Assembly (NCBI RefSeq): GCF_003063375.1
Contig: NZ_NERY01000001.1
Coordinates: 1-64,000 of the forward strand
Source of the DNA: Limnohabitans sp. MMS-10A-178
Lineage (GTDB): Bacteria; Pseudomonadota; Gammaproteobacteria; Burkholderiales; Burkholderiaceae_C
Direction of reading: 5' to 3'
DNA length: 64,000 bases
Positions 1 to 8,900 of the stretch are shown piece after piece. The notes beneath the pieces are model-generated. The model saw only the letters and a program-made list of their open reading frames with translations. It did no database searches and was not told the origin of the DNA. The position numbers and the translations under genes are program-made. Each line of letters opens with the position of its first letter. The first letter of the stretch is position 1.

Positions 1-224
1 TCAACACCGAAGGCACTGGTGTGATCTCTGACGACCAAATTGCAGCCTTGGTGCATGAGCACTTTGACCTGCGTCCAAAGGGCATCATTCAAATGCTCGA
101 CCTGTTGCGCCCTATCTACAGCAAGACTGCAGCGTACGGTCACTTTGGCCGTGATGAACCTAACTTCACATGGGAACGCACCAACTTGGCCGCCACACTG
201 CGTGCGGCGGCTGGCTTGAAGTAA
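1..224 (+). CDS. metK: S-adenosylmethionine synthase, C-terminal end (partial)
   Basis: The left window edge cuts this gene; about 74 C-terminal residues remain, read in the frame that begins at base 3. The residues around [20 protein letters not shown] and the close with [16 protein letters not shown] are the conserved C-terminal end of MetK, the enzyme that makes S-adenosylmethionine from methionine and ATP. The open frame ends at a TAA at 222-224 and is followed by a terminator. It is a core housekeeping gene, marking the conserved chromosomal side of the polysaccharide locus to its right. Confidence 0.93.
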   Translation, partial: NTEGTGVISDDQIAALVHEHFDLRPKGIIQMLDLLRPIYSKTAAYGHFGRDEPNFTWERTNLAATLRAAAGLK

Positions 225-261
225 AATTTAAACCTTTAGCGCATCCTGAGTGATGCTCCAC

Positions 262-299
262 AAAAAAAGGCAACCACCGTAAAGTGCTTGCCTTTTTTT
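262..299 (+). terminator. Rho-independent terminator after metK
   Basis: A run AAAAAAAGGCAA (262-273) is complementary to TTGCCTTTTTTT (288-299), leaving a loop of about 14 bases. The stem is followed by a T tract on the plus strand, and the A tract on the left means it could also work on the minus strand. It lies about 40 bases after the metK stop codon. Confidence 0.8.
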
Positions 300-374
300 C
301 AACAACTTGATATTGAAAAAACGTTGGAAGTGTGCATAGCTCCCAGTCTCAACTGCTGTGTAGCAGCTTACATT

Positions 375-908
375 ATATGTCACTCACTCAATCGTATTGA
401 GTGACTTGCCGTTTGAACCAAATCGCCTTTACACTGCCTTCATCATTAAACCTAAACCAGTCCTGCATCGATGTCATAAGTAGTTTCTACCAAGCTCAAT
501 TCTGTAAGTACAATTCAGCGCAAATTCTACACGGACTCGCTACCAGATATCGTTAGACAGCTCCAATCCATTTGAGCACAAGCGTATATCGCTTTCCTTG
601 ATCGCCACAGTGACTTCATGCTTTCTGTTGTCCAAGTGTCTATGACTTTGTCTGAAAAGCAGCCAGCCATCGTCGCGCATAACCCTGTAAACCCGCTTTT
701 TTTTATTAATCTGGAGGCTATCTATCTTCAGCCTAGCCAAGACCCTTCTACATCCATAAGTAGCTCGGTTTTTGACCATACGGGGTAAGGCATCCTTTAA
801 ATCCGCATCATCGGCTTTGTGTGTTGACTTGGTCAAATCAGCCCAATCAGATGAACGAGTTTTCTTGATCAACACGTTACTGCGCGATACGCCAAGAGCC
901 ATGCACAC
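375..908 (-). pseudogene. IS3-family (IS2-like) transposase OrfB, degraded
   Basis: An intact stretch of 122 codons (908-540) contains RATYGCRRVLARL and KKRVYRVMRDDGWLL, the N-terminal region of IS2-type OrfB, then VAIKESDIRLCSNGLEL, which leads into the integrase core. A TAG at 542-540 stops it. Beyond the stop the same frame still reads RVRVEFALNCTYR, aligning with the segment around the first catalytic Asp, here replaced by Asn. Farther on come scraps such as MMKAV-stop-RRFG, with more stops. The catalytic core is therefore lost; recognisable similarity fades near position 375. Confidence 0.72.
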
Positions 909-952
909 CGCTCTTACTGATCGTCCACGAGGATTACAAGAGCGCGCGCAAC

Positions 953-1276
953 CTACATTTTAGGTTTGACAAATGCCACAGCCTCCTTGAGAATCTCGCT
1001 TTCTAGATTTTTGCGGCTCAGCGCACCTTCAAGTTGTTCAATACATCTCTTGTATTCTTGATGTTCAGAAGCTGGGACGACATTTTCATCGGCATTGACG
1101 ACGACCAAAGAACCCTCCCAATAAGCTTTGCGCCACTGAGAGAATTAAGAAGCAGTCAAACCACGCCAGCGTGCAACCAAAGACACAGAACTTCCTCGTT
1201 CATTAGTCTGTTTGAAGATTTCAATCTTTTGCTCAGGAGTCCAGCGCCTACGGTGCTGAAAACTGGTGAATACCAT
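953..1276 (-). pseudogene. IS3-family transposase OrfA, interrupted by a stop codon
   Basis: Reading the minus strand from the ATG at 1276-1274 gives 107 residues to a TAG at 955-953. They include RRRWTPEQKIEIFKQTNERG, VSLVARWRG and, near the end, a leucine-zipper-like stretch and EILKEAVAFVK. This is the helix-turn-helix plus coiled-coil layout of IS2-type OrfA. Codon 44 is a TAA (1147-1145), placed where relatives read ...AS-Q-L/F..QWRKAY, so the frame is broken inside the helix-turn-helix. The downstream part still reads cleanly (QWRKAYWEGSL), which suggests a fairly recent nonsense mutation. Confidence 0.75.
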
Positions 1277-1411
1277 TACCCGGTTATGTCTTTTTGATGA
1301 CTTAGTAGTATCCCTGGACTTACCCCTAGTTCTTAGTTTAAGTAATACCGTTGGGGCTGTAATACAGGGTCAAGACCAGGCTGAAATTAAGGAGGCTAGC
1401 TCAGAAATAGA

Positions 1412-1417
1412 TATAAT
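1412..1417 (+). promoter_or_regulatory. Possible -10 box upstream of manC
   Basis: A perfect TATAAT lies 54 bases before the manC start codon. No good -35 hexamer is seen 16-18 bases upstream (the bases there read AAGGAG), so this is only a candidate for the promoter of the left polysaccharide transcription unit. No JUMPStart/ops-like element was recognised in 1277-1471. Confidence 0.25.
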
Positions 1418-1471
1418 AAGTGCTTCCAAAGCTTAGCTTTGAGCTTAATGTTTTCGTATTTAAGGATCTAA

Positions 1472-2905
1472 ATGCGGTTAATTCAATCAATTGTTATGGC
1501 AGGTGGATCCGGCACCCGCCTTTGGCCACTATCTCGCGCCGCTTTTCCAAAGCAATTTTTAACCGTATCAGGTGAGCATTCACTGTTACAACTGGCAACC
1601 CAACGAATGAGGGCCGTTTGTCACGCTGGCGACAAAGAGATGCCAACAATTGTTGTGGCAAACGAAGGGCACCGCTTTATGGTGCAGGAACAGCTGCAAG
1701 AGATCGGAATTAATGATGCAACAATATTACTTGAGCCCGAAGGGCGTAATACTGCGCCAGCGTTAACACTGGCAGCATTAGAGGCTTGTAAGGATGGGGA
1801 TGATCCGATCTTGGTGGTAACCCCCGCCGATCAGGGCATCAAAGATGAGCAGGCCTTTTCGCGTGCGATGGCTTTGGCTATAGACAGTGCCGCAAACGGT
1901 CATATAGTGGTGCTAGGCGTACAACCACTGCGACCTGAAACTGGTTTTGGTTATATATTAGCCCCGGGTAATGAAGACGTTCGTATAGTTCAAGCCTTTG
2001 TAGAAAAGCCCAGTGTTGCCACTGCAGAACTCTATCTGGAAGATGGAAATTATTATTGGAATGGTGGAATATTTGTTCTAAAGGCCTCGGTATGGCTGTC
2101 GTCACTTAGGCTATTTCGTGAAGACATACACCATGCATGTCAACTCGCCTGGGCAAGTCGCCAAGTGGACGAATACTTCCTGCGTCTTGGCAAATCAGAA
2201 TTTTTGAATTTACCGTCTGAGTCTATCGATTACGCTGTGATTGAGAAGTGTCCAAATAGCGGTATCCCCATTTCCATGGTGCCATTGGACGCAGGTTGGT
2301 CCGACTTGGGTGCCTGGGATGCAATATGGCAATACTCAGAGAACGACGATTACGGCAATAATGCGCAGGGTGATGTTTTGTTCGTTCACTCACACAATTC
2401 TTTGGTGCGAAGCGATAACCGTTTAGTTGCGGTATTGGGGTTGAACAATGTAGTTGTTGTCGAGACTGATGATGCCGTTTTGGTGGCTAATCGAGAACAA
2501 TCTCAAGATGTAAAGTTAATTGTTTCTTTATTACAGAAGCGTGGACGCAAGGAATCAACTCTGCATCGTAAGGTGTCTAGGCCTTGGGGTTGGTATGACA
2601 GCATCGGATCAGGTGAACGCTTTCAAGTCAAGCGAATTATGGTCAAGCCTGGCGCCAGCCTGAGCCTTCAGATGCACCACCATCGCTCAGAGCATTGGAT
2701 AGTCGTTTCTGGCACGGCCGAGGTTACAGTAGGTGATAAGACAGTTTTGCTTACCGAGAACCAAAGTACCTTCATCCCTTTGGGCCAAACGCACAGGTTG
2801 CACAACCCGGGCAAGTTACCGCTAGAACTTATTGAGGTGCAGTCAGGTAGTTACCTTGGGGAGGACGACATCGTCCGATTTGAAGACAAATACGGCCGCG
2901 CATGA
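1472..2905 (+). CDS. manC: Mannose-1-phosphate guanylyltransferase / mannose-6-phosphate isomerase
   Basis: This is a bifunctional type II enzyme of 477 residues, the usual length for the ManC/AlgA/CpsB family. The N-terminal nucleotidyltransferase has GGSGTRLWPLSR at residues 11-22 and FVEKP near residue 177; the C-terminal cupin isomerase domain has QMHHHRSEHW near residue 400. It makes GDP-mannose from mannose-1-phosphate and GTP, and can supply mannose-6-phosphate from fructose-6-phosphate. GDP-mannose feeds Gmd encoded at 12893-13927 in the same unit. It opens the left operon, and its last four bases overlap the start of the export lipoprotein gene (ATGA), implying translational coupling. 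Confidence 0.95.
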   Translation: MRLIQSIVMAGGSGTRLWPLSRAAFPKQFLTVSGEHSLLQLATQRMRAVCHAGDKEMPTIVVANEGHRFMVQEQLQEIGINDATILLEPEGRNTAPALTLAALEACKDGDDPILVVTPADQGIKDEQAFSRAMALAIDSAANGHIVVLGVQPLRPETGFGYILAPGNEDVRIVQAFVEKPSVATAELYLEDGNYYWNGGIFVLKASVWLSSLRLFREDIHHACQLAWASRQVDEYFLRLGKSEFLNLPSESIDYAVIEKCPNSGIPISMVPLDAGWSDLGAWDAIWQYSENDDYGNNAQGDVLFVHSHNSLVRSDNRLVAVLGLNNVVVVETDDAVLVANREQSQDVKLIVSLLQKRGRKESTLHRKVSRPWGWYDSIGSGERFQVKRIMVKPGASLSLQMHHHRSEHWIVVSGTAEVTVGDKTVLLTENQSTFIPLGQTHRLHNPGKLPLELIEVQSGSYLGEDDIVRFEDKYGRA

Positions 2906-4068
2906 GTTTTTTTTCTTTTCAGCCTTCTACTGCCCTCATCTCCATTGTTCTGCTGACTGGGTGCACAACTCTCCCAAGTTCGGGCCCTCCAGCCAGTGAT
3001 ATAAACAGCAGCAGTTCCAGCGTTGATGGAGCTTCAATTCAGGTTGTAGAAGTTGACGCGGAAGTCACACGTAGACTGCAAAAGCTGCGCAAACAGTTGC
3101 TGTTCTCTGAAGTCTATGGCACAGGCCCACATCCGGAGTCGACTGACACAATGGGAGTAGGAGATGCACTAGAAGTGCACATATGGGAAGCGCCTCCAGC
3201 CACGTTGTTTGGTGGAAATACCCTCGAGGCCCAAGTCTCAACAACAGGCTCCCGCGCTACCACGTTGCCAGAGCAGGTGGTTGACCGAGAAGGATTCATT
3301 GTCGTGCCTTTTGCTGGAAGAGTGCCGGCAGCAGGTCGCAAGATCGCCTCAATAGAAGCAGAAATAATCAAGCGGCTTGCAAAAAAGTCGCATCAACCTG
3401 AAGTGCTGATTCGGCGTACACGCAACAGATCTGCAACAGTTGCCGTTGTGGGAGACGTTACAACAAGCGTTAGCCTTCCTCTCACCCCTGGCGGTGAACG
3501 TTTGCTTGACGCTTTAGCGGCTGCTGGCGGGGTGCGCCAGGCAGTCAGCAGGACCACACTGCAGATCACTCGCGGAAATCAATACCTTACGCTTCCTTTG
3601 GATACAGTCATCCGTGATCCTCGGCAGAATATTACCTTGAAGCCGGGCGATGTAATCACTGCAATGTTCCAGCCGCTGAGCTTCACTGCGCTCGGAGCGA
3701 CGGGGAAAAACGAAGAAATCAATTTCGAGGCTCAAGGTATTACTCTGGCGCAGGCACTTGCGCGAGCTGGAGGTCTGCTAGATTCGCGCTCAGACGCGCA
3801 AGGCGTATTTATTTTTCGCTTCGAGCCTGAAGTTGCTCTGCCCTGGCCTAAGCAGCCTGTGGTGACGTCACCCGATGGAATGGTTCCGGTGGTATATCGG
3901 CTTGATCTCAAAAAACCCAGCAGTTTTTTTGTGATGCAGAGCTTTGCGATCAACAACAAAGACATTGTCTATGTATCCAATTCACCGGCTGCTGAAATCC
4001 AGAAATTCTTGAATTTGGTTTTACCTTTCGCGTACCAGGCTTTGATGACAGTCCAGGTCACCAAGTAG
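2902..4068 (+). CDS. Outer-membrane polysaccharide export lipoprotein (Wza/KpsD/CtrA-type OPX)
   Basis: The 388-residue protein starts with a lipoprotein signal peptide whose lipobox LLTGC puts the lipidated cysteine at residue 21. The poly-export region follows: VGDALEVHIWEAPPATLFGG near residue 85 and then REGFIVVPFAGRVPAAGR. Two SLBB-like beta-grasp segments come after it (around residues 175-260 and 265-350). Proteins of this family form the periplasm-spanning outer-membrane channel for capsule or exopolysaccharide export. Its partners here are the KpsE-like and KpsMT-like proteins encoded on the opposite strand at 16.4-19 kb. The start overlaps manC by four bases. Confidence 0.9.
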   Translation: MSFFSFQPSTALISIVLLTGCTTLPSSGPPASDINSSSSSVDGASIQVVEVDAEVTRRLQKLRKQLLFSEVYGTGPHPESTDTMGVGDALEVHIWEAPPATLFGGNTLEAQVSTTGSRATTLPEQVVDREGFIVVPFAGRVPAAGRKIASIEAEIIKRLAKKSHQPEVLIRRTRNRSATVAVVGDVTTSVSLPLTPGGERLLDALAAAGGVRQAVSRTTLQITRGNQYLTLPLDTVIRDPRQNITLKPGDVITAMFQPLSFTALGATGKNEEINFEAQGITLAQALARAGGLLDSRSDAQGVFIFRFEPEVALPWPKQPVVTSPDGMVPVVYRLDLKKPSSFFVMQSFAINNKDIVYVSNSPAAEIQKFLNLVLPFAYQALMTVQVTK

Positions 4069-4081
4069 CAATTTAATTTAA

Positions 4082-5956
4082 ATGCGCAGTCCTAGTGTCA
4101 TTAAACGTAAAGCAAGGTCCGCTAAAAGGGCAAAGTTTCAAATCGCATTTGCATGTGATGTTCTACGCCTCGAAGTTACTGATTCCGAGTGCACGAATTT
4201 CCAACACCGTAATTTAGAGTGGTTACGGGAATTGCTGACTCCGGGTTTATTGGCAGCAAATCCTGGGGTAAACCTTGTAGATTTTCTTGGGCCAGAGACA
4301 ACCGAAGAGTTACAAGAAAGGATGGGAGACTCTGCACTAGCAGCTTACAGAGAAGATCCTGCGACTGCATGGGCGCAGAACTATGACGCGAAAGACTTCG
4401 GTTGCGTCGACTGGTACGTACAACAGTTCTGTAACTCTGAGTTGGTCATCGGATTTGAACTGCCTCCTGTTATCAAGCGTTGCATCCATGCTCGTGGGCA
4501 ACGCTACCTGGACCTCCGCATTCATCCTCTTCGGTTTTTGCGCGATTTATGTTTCAGTGCCACAACAAACGACCCATTGATTTTTGCCGCACTTTCGAAA
4601 ATTGAGGTCGATTCGCACGAAATTACTCATCAGGTACATAGGTATCGAGCGATGTTTAGACGCAGATTAATGCCTGTTTTTGCGATTCCTCCAGGACTTC
4701 CGGTACTGGTCGGGCAAACAGCAGTTGACTCAGCGATCATTCAAGATGGTCAATTTATGAATTGGTCAGACTATGCTGATCGCTTACAGAGTGAACTCAA
4801 TGATTTTGATTCGCTCGTTTTCATGGAGCATCCAAGTCAGCCAAGCAGTACGCAAATCACTGAGTTTTTGCGTGGTAGCCTTGAAAAGACAATCATTTCG
4901 ACCAATGTAAACAGCTACGGCGTGCTTCTTTCGAATAAATCTATTCCCAAAGTCATAACACTTTCATCGTCTTTGGGTGTCGAAGCTCAGGCAATGGGTT
5001 TTGAAACAAAATTCTTGTTGGCCGATCCGCGCAATAAATTCTTAGTTCTAGATTGTGATTTGGCCGCCGAAATTCCGATTGGTCATGGGTTGTTTGAGCC
5101 CTCATTTTGGGCTGAAGTCTTGCATGTGACTGGCGAACGTCATTACTCCCAAGACCCTAGTTCGAACAGTTTTTCTTTTGGAGAGAACTATGCTCGTAAT
5201 AGCCTTGACCAGTGGGCTTATGCTGCACTGCAGCACGATCTAGGTCAGGCAGCAGGCCGAAAAACACTAATACCAGCATTGGGTCTCAATTCATTTTGCC
5301 GCGATTCACTCCTTGGGGGCATGCTCAGTTACAAAGCAACGCCTTTAGCGCCTGCACAAGCAATGCAACTAGCACATAAAACTGGCCTGCAAATAGAGCT
5401 TCTTGATCCGCCAATGGAAATCGGAGAGCATCGAACTGTGGATATGGGTGGTGGATCCTCTAAGACATATTTTGTGGATGGATTTCACCCCCCTGAAGCA
5501 TGGGGTTATTGGTCAAGCGAAATACGATCATGCATTTATATTCCTGTTTCTAAACGTGCGGTCGCTTTGGGAGCCCTCTTGAAGTTGCGCCTACACATCT
5601 TTATTTACAGTGGATTAATCGCGTCGGCACCTGTTCTTCGCATTCGCCATTCAGGTGATACAAGCGGCTACGTTTTTTTTCGCCCTGGAATGCCTGACAC
5701 CCATGTGGTGGAAGTTAGTGTTCTTGCAAATTCAGAACTTGTGCAGTTGACTTTTGAACTCACTGGACTTGAAAGTCCCTATTCTCTTAAAGAGTCGGGT
5801 GATATACGTTGGCTGGGATTTGGTGTAAGAGAATTTGAAATATTTTGTGAAGCATCGTCAGATACTAGGATTGAGATTCAAAACGAACGCGGCCTGTCTG
5901 TTTGGGGTTTCTCCCCAGAACCGCTAAATTATAAAATCCACGGAAGAGGCTCCTGA
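4082..5956 (+). CDS. Large polysaccharide-locus protein, possible GT-B-type sugar transferase with C-terminal beta-rich domain
   Basis: I do not recognise this 624-residue protein with certainty. The N-terminal two-thirds has the look of capsule-synthesis proteins of the KpsC/KpsS sort: ELPPVIKRCIHARGQRYLDL near residue 135, HPLRFLRDL just after it, and SSSLGVEAQAMGFE near residue 300, resembling the Ser-rich, Glu-Ala loop that ends such GT-B folds. The C-terminal part (about 470-610) is rich in short beta strands, ends SLKESGDIRWLGFGVREFEI, and resembles beta-sandwich domains found attached to glycosyltransferases. There is no signal peptide or membrane segment. It is 13 bases after the lipoprotein gene and 7 before the fusion glycosyltransferase, clearly in the same operon. 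A role in adding a terminal or linker sugar is only a guess. Confidence 0.6.
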   Translation: MRSPSVIKRKARSAKRAKFQIAFACDVLRLEVTDSECTNFQHRNLEWLRELLTPGLLAANPGVNLVDFLGPETTEELQERMGDSALAAYREDPATAWAQNYDAKDFGCVDWYVQQFCNSELVIGFELPPVIKRCIHARGQRYLDLRIHPLRFLRDLCFSATTNDPLIFAALSKIEVDSHEITHQVHRYRAMFRRRLMPVFAIPPGLPVLVGQTAVDSAIIQDGQFMNWSDYADRLQSELNDFDSLVFMEHPSQPSSTQITEFLRGSLEKTIISTNVNSYGVLLSNKSIPKVITLSSSLGVEAQAMGFETKFLLADPRNKFLVLDCDLAAEIPIGHGLFEPSFWAEVLHVTGERHYSQDPSSNSFSFGENYARNSLDQWAYAALQHDLGQAAGRKTLIPALGLNSFCRDSLLGGMLSYKATPLAPAQAMQLAHKTGLQIELLDPPMEIGEHRTVDMGGGSSKTYFVDGFHPPEAWGYWSSEIRSCIYIPVSKRAVALGALLKLRLHIFIYSGLIASAPVLRIRHSGDTSGYVFFRPGMPDTHVVEVSVLANSELVQLTFELTGLESPYSLKESGDIRWLGFGVREFEIFCEASSDTRIEIQNERGLSVWGFSPEPLNYKIHGRGS

Positions 5957-5963
5957 CCCAATC

Positions 5964-8900
5964 ATGAATGGCATTCAAAATCTCAAAGATTGGGCGCAAG
6001 ATTTGCAGGCGATTAATCTCGCATTTGTCGAACGTGAAGCTCAACTGGTGGCCGAAACCAACCGTTTGGGTGCTCAATTAGATGCGGCTCTAGATCGCCA
6101 GCGTGAACTGGAAGCCAGTGAAGTCCACTTGCGCGAGCAAATCACGGAACACATGCACCAACTTGAGAAGACTCAGGACGTTATTGTAATTAATGGGCAA
6201 CTGATAGAGCGAGAAAATCAACTTCTGGCTGAACTTAGTCGAATTGAACAGGATCGGAATGCCGTCACCGAGAAGCTGAAACAATTAGACAACACTTCAA
6301 ATCAATACATACAAGACTTAACAGATTTACAAACGACTTTCGCTGATTTGCGGAATGAACGTGATTTACTCCAGGGCCAAGTACATCGGCTTGTTCAGGA
6401 ACAAATTTCAGCAGCCGAAAAATTGAGTCAGTTTGACGATACTTCGCGGCAACATTGGCAAGACATCACAGACCTTCAATCGACTTTGGCCAATGTACGG
6501 AATGAACGTGATTTACTCCAGGGCCAAGTACATCGGCTTGTTCAGGAACAAATTTCAGCAGCCGAAAAATTGAGTCAGTTTGACGATACTTCGCGGCAAC
6601 ATTGGCAAGACATCACAGACCTTCAATCGACTTTGGCCAATGTACGGAATGAACGTGATTTACTCCAGGGCCAAGTACATCGGCTTGTTCAGGAACAAAT
6701 TTCAGCAGCCGAAAAATTGAGTCAGTTTGACGATACTTCGCGGCAACATTGGCAAGACATCACAGACCTTCAATCGACTTTGGCCAATGTACGAAATGAA
6801 CGTGATTTGCTCCAGGAGCAAATGCGAAGCTCAGTTACGCATAACTCTCAACTCACCTCCGAAATTACTGACTTGATCCTCGAGCGCAAAGAACGCAATC
6901 TGCAGCTGGACACACTAAAGACTCAACTGGCGACTGCTGAAGCGATGATTTTTGATGCTCAAGAGAGCCACAAATTTGAATTGAATGCTTTGCACGAGGG
7001 TAATGCTATTGAGAAAAATGCACTGGCTACGGAGGTTGAGCGAAAATCTGATCAGATCAATGCGTTGGCAGACCGAATCGGTCGATTGGAGGCAGATCTC
7101 GAGGAGAGAGCACTAATCACCTCCGAGTCTCGTGCCCGCGAGGTAAAGTTGCAGCAGCAAGTGAGTACTACGTTTGATAAGCTGACAGTGCAGGATCAAA
7201 AAGTCACGGAACTTTTGACAATCATTTCCTCGATGCAGGCAGACTCTGCAAAAACGGGTGAACGTCATGCTAATCAAGTTGAAGCAATAGCGCATGGTTT
7301 TCAGCTATCTATCGAAGAGTTAAAACAGACCTATCAGTCCATAGAAATGCATTTGCACAACGAACTTGTCGAAATGCAAGCGCTTATGGATGAAGCGTAT
7401 TCAGCGAAGAAAACAGCTTTGGATGCTTTGCATCAAATCAAATCAAGTCGGATGTGGCGAGCTTTAGCTCCTGTGCGTTGGTTAATTGGAGCTAATTATT
7501 CGGACATTTCGAGTTACAATAATTATTACGATAAAGCTCCCATAGCCCCTAATTCTCTACAAGTCAATTTATCCACTACTCCTAAAAGTTTGTCGACTCC
7601 TGAAGAGTATCCAGTTTCAGAAACAATAAAAACGAAATTAAATTTCCCTACTGAAGACTTATCTATGAGCAAACCTATTCATCCTCAAACACCTTTAACA
7701 ACAGTCGATGCGCTTTTAGATTTGCACGACGAGGATTTTGTACGGTGCACTTACCTGACGATTCTGGGAAGATCTCCTGATCCATCTGGTTTTACGCATT
7801 ATCTTGGTCTGATTAGGCGTGGTGAAGCAAAAGGTGCCATCATAGCAAGCATCGGGAGATCCCAAGAAGCTCGTAACCGCCAAGTCGAATTACCAGGTTT
7901 GAATCAACTCATTGAACGCTACCCTCGGAGGCTCCCCCCGTTTTTAGGCCGACTTATAAGGCGCGCCTTTCGCGCCACTACAGATCAACTCGAAACTCAG
8001 GTTCGCTCTACAGAAAATCTGATCTATCGACTTCATCAAGATGACAAGAGGCGCTTTGATCAGATTGATGCTGCTATTGCCGATATTCAACGGCAAATGA
8101 GTGATAACCTTAGGTTGATTCTTGAAAATTCAATTCGTATTGATCCCAGCAATTCGCAGCAGACGCCGGTAGTCAACAGTACTCATACGAAAAAAGCTCG
8201 CCGCTTTTACTATTACGTGGATCACACTGTTGTTTGCCCAACCAATACGGGAATGCAGCGTGTGGTTCGACGTTTGGCAGATGCGCTCGTTCGCGCTGGA
8301 CAGAATCCTACATTTGTGAAGTGGAGTCCAGTCAAAAACAAACTAGTTCTCATCAGCCGAAATGAGTTGAAGCACTTGTCGCGCTGGAATGGTCCTTCCA
8401 TTTCGACCGAGATCACAAACCAATATCCTGAAGCCGGTGAAGTCGAGATTGAGGTGGGTGCCAACAAATATGCTGTTGAAGATCTACTTCTGATCCCTGA
8501 AGTTACACACATCAACTTCCATGGAAAAAATCTCACCTTGGATGTTATTGCCGCTGCTGCTGCTGCCAAGTTGAGCACTGCATTTATCTTCTATGACGCT
8601 ACACCTTTGCGCAGGCCAGAGTTGGCCCCGATGAGTGCTGTTCATGCAGAATACATGCAGCAATTGATGCTTGCCGATTTGGTGTTTCCAATTTCAGAAT
8701 GGGTTGCAACTGATCTACGCGCATTCCTGTCTCAGGACCAGATGTGCGTGCAAGGCATTAAGCCAATTATTCAAACTCTTTTTCTCCCGGGAGAATCTCA
8801 ACTGCTTGCCCGAGTTCGTACGGCACCAAGTCGAGCGGCCAAACGAATACTCAGTGTCGGTTCTATCGTTCCTCATAAGAATCAGATGTTACTGGTCCAC

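Larger units (their letters stand above)
375..1276 (-). mobile_element. Decayed IS3-family (IS2-group) insertion sequence remnant
   Basis: On the minus strand an orfA-like frame (1276-953) is followed by an orfB-like frame (908 downward) in the usual IS3 order. Both carry stops, and the catalytic DDE region is only faintly readable, so the element is dead. Terminal inverted repeats and target duplications were not identified. It sits exactly between metK and the polysaccharide locus, which fits insertion-sequence activity at the border of a variable region. The stretch 225-539 holds only the metK terminator and the decayed 3' end of this element. Confidence 0.7.

Noticed and set aside
384..404. 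Nine-base-pair hairpin TCACTCAAT / ATTGAGTGA as a second terminator or IS end
   Set aside because: No T tract follows, and it falls inside the degraded orfB similarity, so it is more likely chance.
1034..1297. Plus-strand 87-codon frame in the insertion-sequence remnant
   Set aside because: It is the antisense shadow of the transposase OrfA frame, which has family motifs.
6351..6791. Possible CRISPR-like array
   Set aside because: The repeats are 147 bp, directly abutting and fully translated within one long frame; there are no spacers.
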